Source: Reticulitermes speratus
Lineage: Eukaryota > Arthropoda > Insecta > Blattodea > Rhinotermitidae
Direction: 5' to 3'
Assembly (NCBI GenBank): GCA_021186555.1
Contig: JAJKFL010000013.1
Location: 16,857,243 to 16,921,242 of the forward strand
Length of the DNA: 64,000 nt
Each line of letters starts with the position of its first letter. Positions within the stretch are counted from its first letter, which is position 1. A program made the position numbers and the translations under genes. A model generated the notes under the pieces. The model had not been told where the DNA came from, ran no database searches, and saw only the letters and a program-made list of their open reading frames with translations. This document shows positions 63,390 to 64,000 of the stretch, piece after piece.

Positions 63390-63905
63390 GAGTTGACACA
63401 ACTTTCATTTTTCAACAACTTAACTAACTATACGGAAGAGAGCCCATCTTGGGAAGCCAACAGTTCTTTAGCAAGTCCAGAAATATGCCCCGCATTTTAT
63501 GGAACCCCAAGTTTCCTTACTGTAATCGCAAGATCCACCACTGATCTGTATCCTGAGCCAGATGAATCCAGTCGACGCCCTTCCATCCTGTTTCTTTAAC
63601 ATTCATTTTAATATTACGTTCCCATTCACGCCTCGGCCTTCAAAGTGTCTCAGTCGTTCAGGTTTTCAGCCAAGACGCTTACGCATTTCTCTGCTCTTTC
63701 ATGTGTGCCATATGCTGCACACATCTCATCCTTCTTGATGTCATCATCCCGATAATCTTTGGTGAGGATTATAAATTATGACGCTTGTCAGTACGCAGTT
63801 TTCGTATTCTTAGGACCAAATATCTTCTTCAGCTTTCTGTTCTTGCGCACCCTCAGCTTGTATCCTTCCCTTGGTATGAAAGACCACCTAGTCTTCAGTG
63901 GATAA
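63390..63905 (-). mobile_element. LINE 3' end, WEDN type, longest copy
   Basis: The minus-strand end at about 63800-63905 reads SFIPREGYKLRVRKNRKLKK, then IFGPK. This is the short segment that follows the reverse transcriptase in this family, before the RRMRWAGHVARM and WEDN parts. Those parts lie decayed at 63600-63770, and the 3' untranslated part at 63390-63600. The peptide is broken by stops. The copy may extend to the window edge. Confidence 0.65.
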
Positions 63906-64000
63906 CAGTTACTAATAAACATGAGATTTAAGGTTCTGACGACGGTGAATATCTAGGTTGTGGTTTTCTCGATTATGAGACCGTCTTAATTGGTATGTTA

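Noticed and set aside
1-64000. CRISPR arrays, bacterial operons, viral genes
   Set aside because: No direct repeats with unique spacers, no prokaryotic gene density and no recognisable viral domain. The spaced repeats found are minisatellite or transposon sequence.

Overview
This window looks like non-coding, repeat-packed nuclear DNA from a large-genome insect. The best guess is a blattodean, close to the American cockroach. The reasons are: no long open frames, AT-rich background, many microsatellites, several tRNA-headed SINE families in the same stretch, and degraded 3' ends of non-LTR retrotransposons. Their C-terminal peptides (WEDN-type ends, and a TLWRTRFGRGYGPVVRQTTE-type end) match what I recall of cockroach repeats. 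The species is an inference from memory of those repeats, not from a search.

Only one stretch looks like host protein-coding sequence: a candidate first coding exon at 37131-37624 (+). It has an in-frame stop just upstream of its ATG, internal peptide repeats and a possible splice donor. A degenerate 44-bp-period array sits directly upstream at about 36830-37005. No rRNA, functional tRNA, CRISPR or prokaryotic feature was seen.

The rest is a mobile-element landscape. (1) SINEs: a minus-strand family at 3270-3531, 13503-13752 and 45841-46083, each with target-site duplications; a second at 17221-17496 and 58995-59273, with decayed relatives; a third at 20803-21090 and 34024-34294, with many relatives; a fourth at 44669-44972; and two older groups in fragments. 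(2) LINE 3' ends: a family ending in VVRQTTE at 30923-31108 (+) and 59731-60022 (-), both flanked by perfect target-site duplications; a WEDN-type family at 11740, 39840, 42277, 51195, 57330, 62440 and 63390; and a third type at 28985-29585. (3) Fold-back (long inverted-repeat) elements with a recurrent core near GATGG...CCGAAAC, including intact hairpins at 1693-1959, 2857-3165, 9450-9629, 15384-15579 and 55051-55212, plus many single arms. (4) Small DNA-transposon derivatives: two TA-flanked palindromes (18478-18553, 53224-53301), two hAT-like elements with 8-bp duplications (16854-17055, 49099-49283), and the tail of a transposase gene (21842-22080, -).

By region: 1-10 kb has fold-backs, one intact SINE and quiet spacer. 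10-22 kb has SINEs, the nested hAT-in-SINE insertion and the transposase tail. 22.8-23.5 kb is a 45-bp minisatellite. 24-36 kb mixes old SINEs, LINE tails and a long TAG microsatellite. 36-38 kb holds the candidate exon. 38-64 kb is again dense in LINE tails, SINEs and fold-backs, with several insertions nested inside others. Nested insertions and decayed copies show that the region has long been a passive landing site. The most unusual signal is a small paired stem inside the arms of sequence-divergent fold-back elements, whose paired bases change together.
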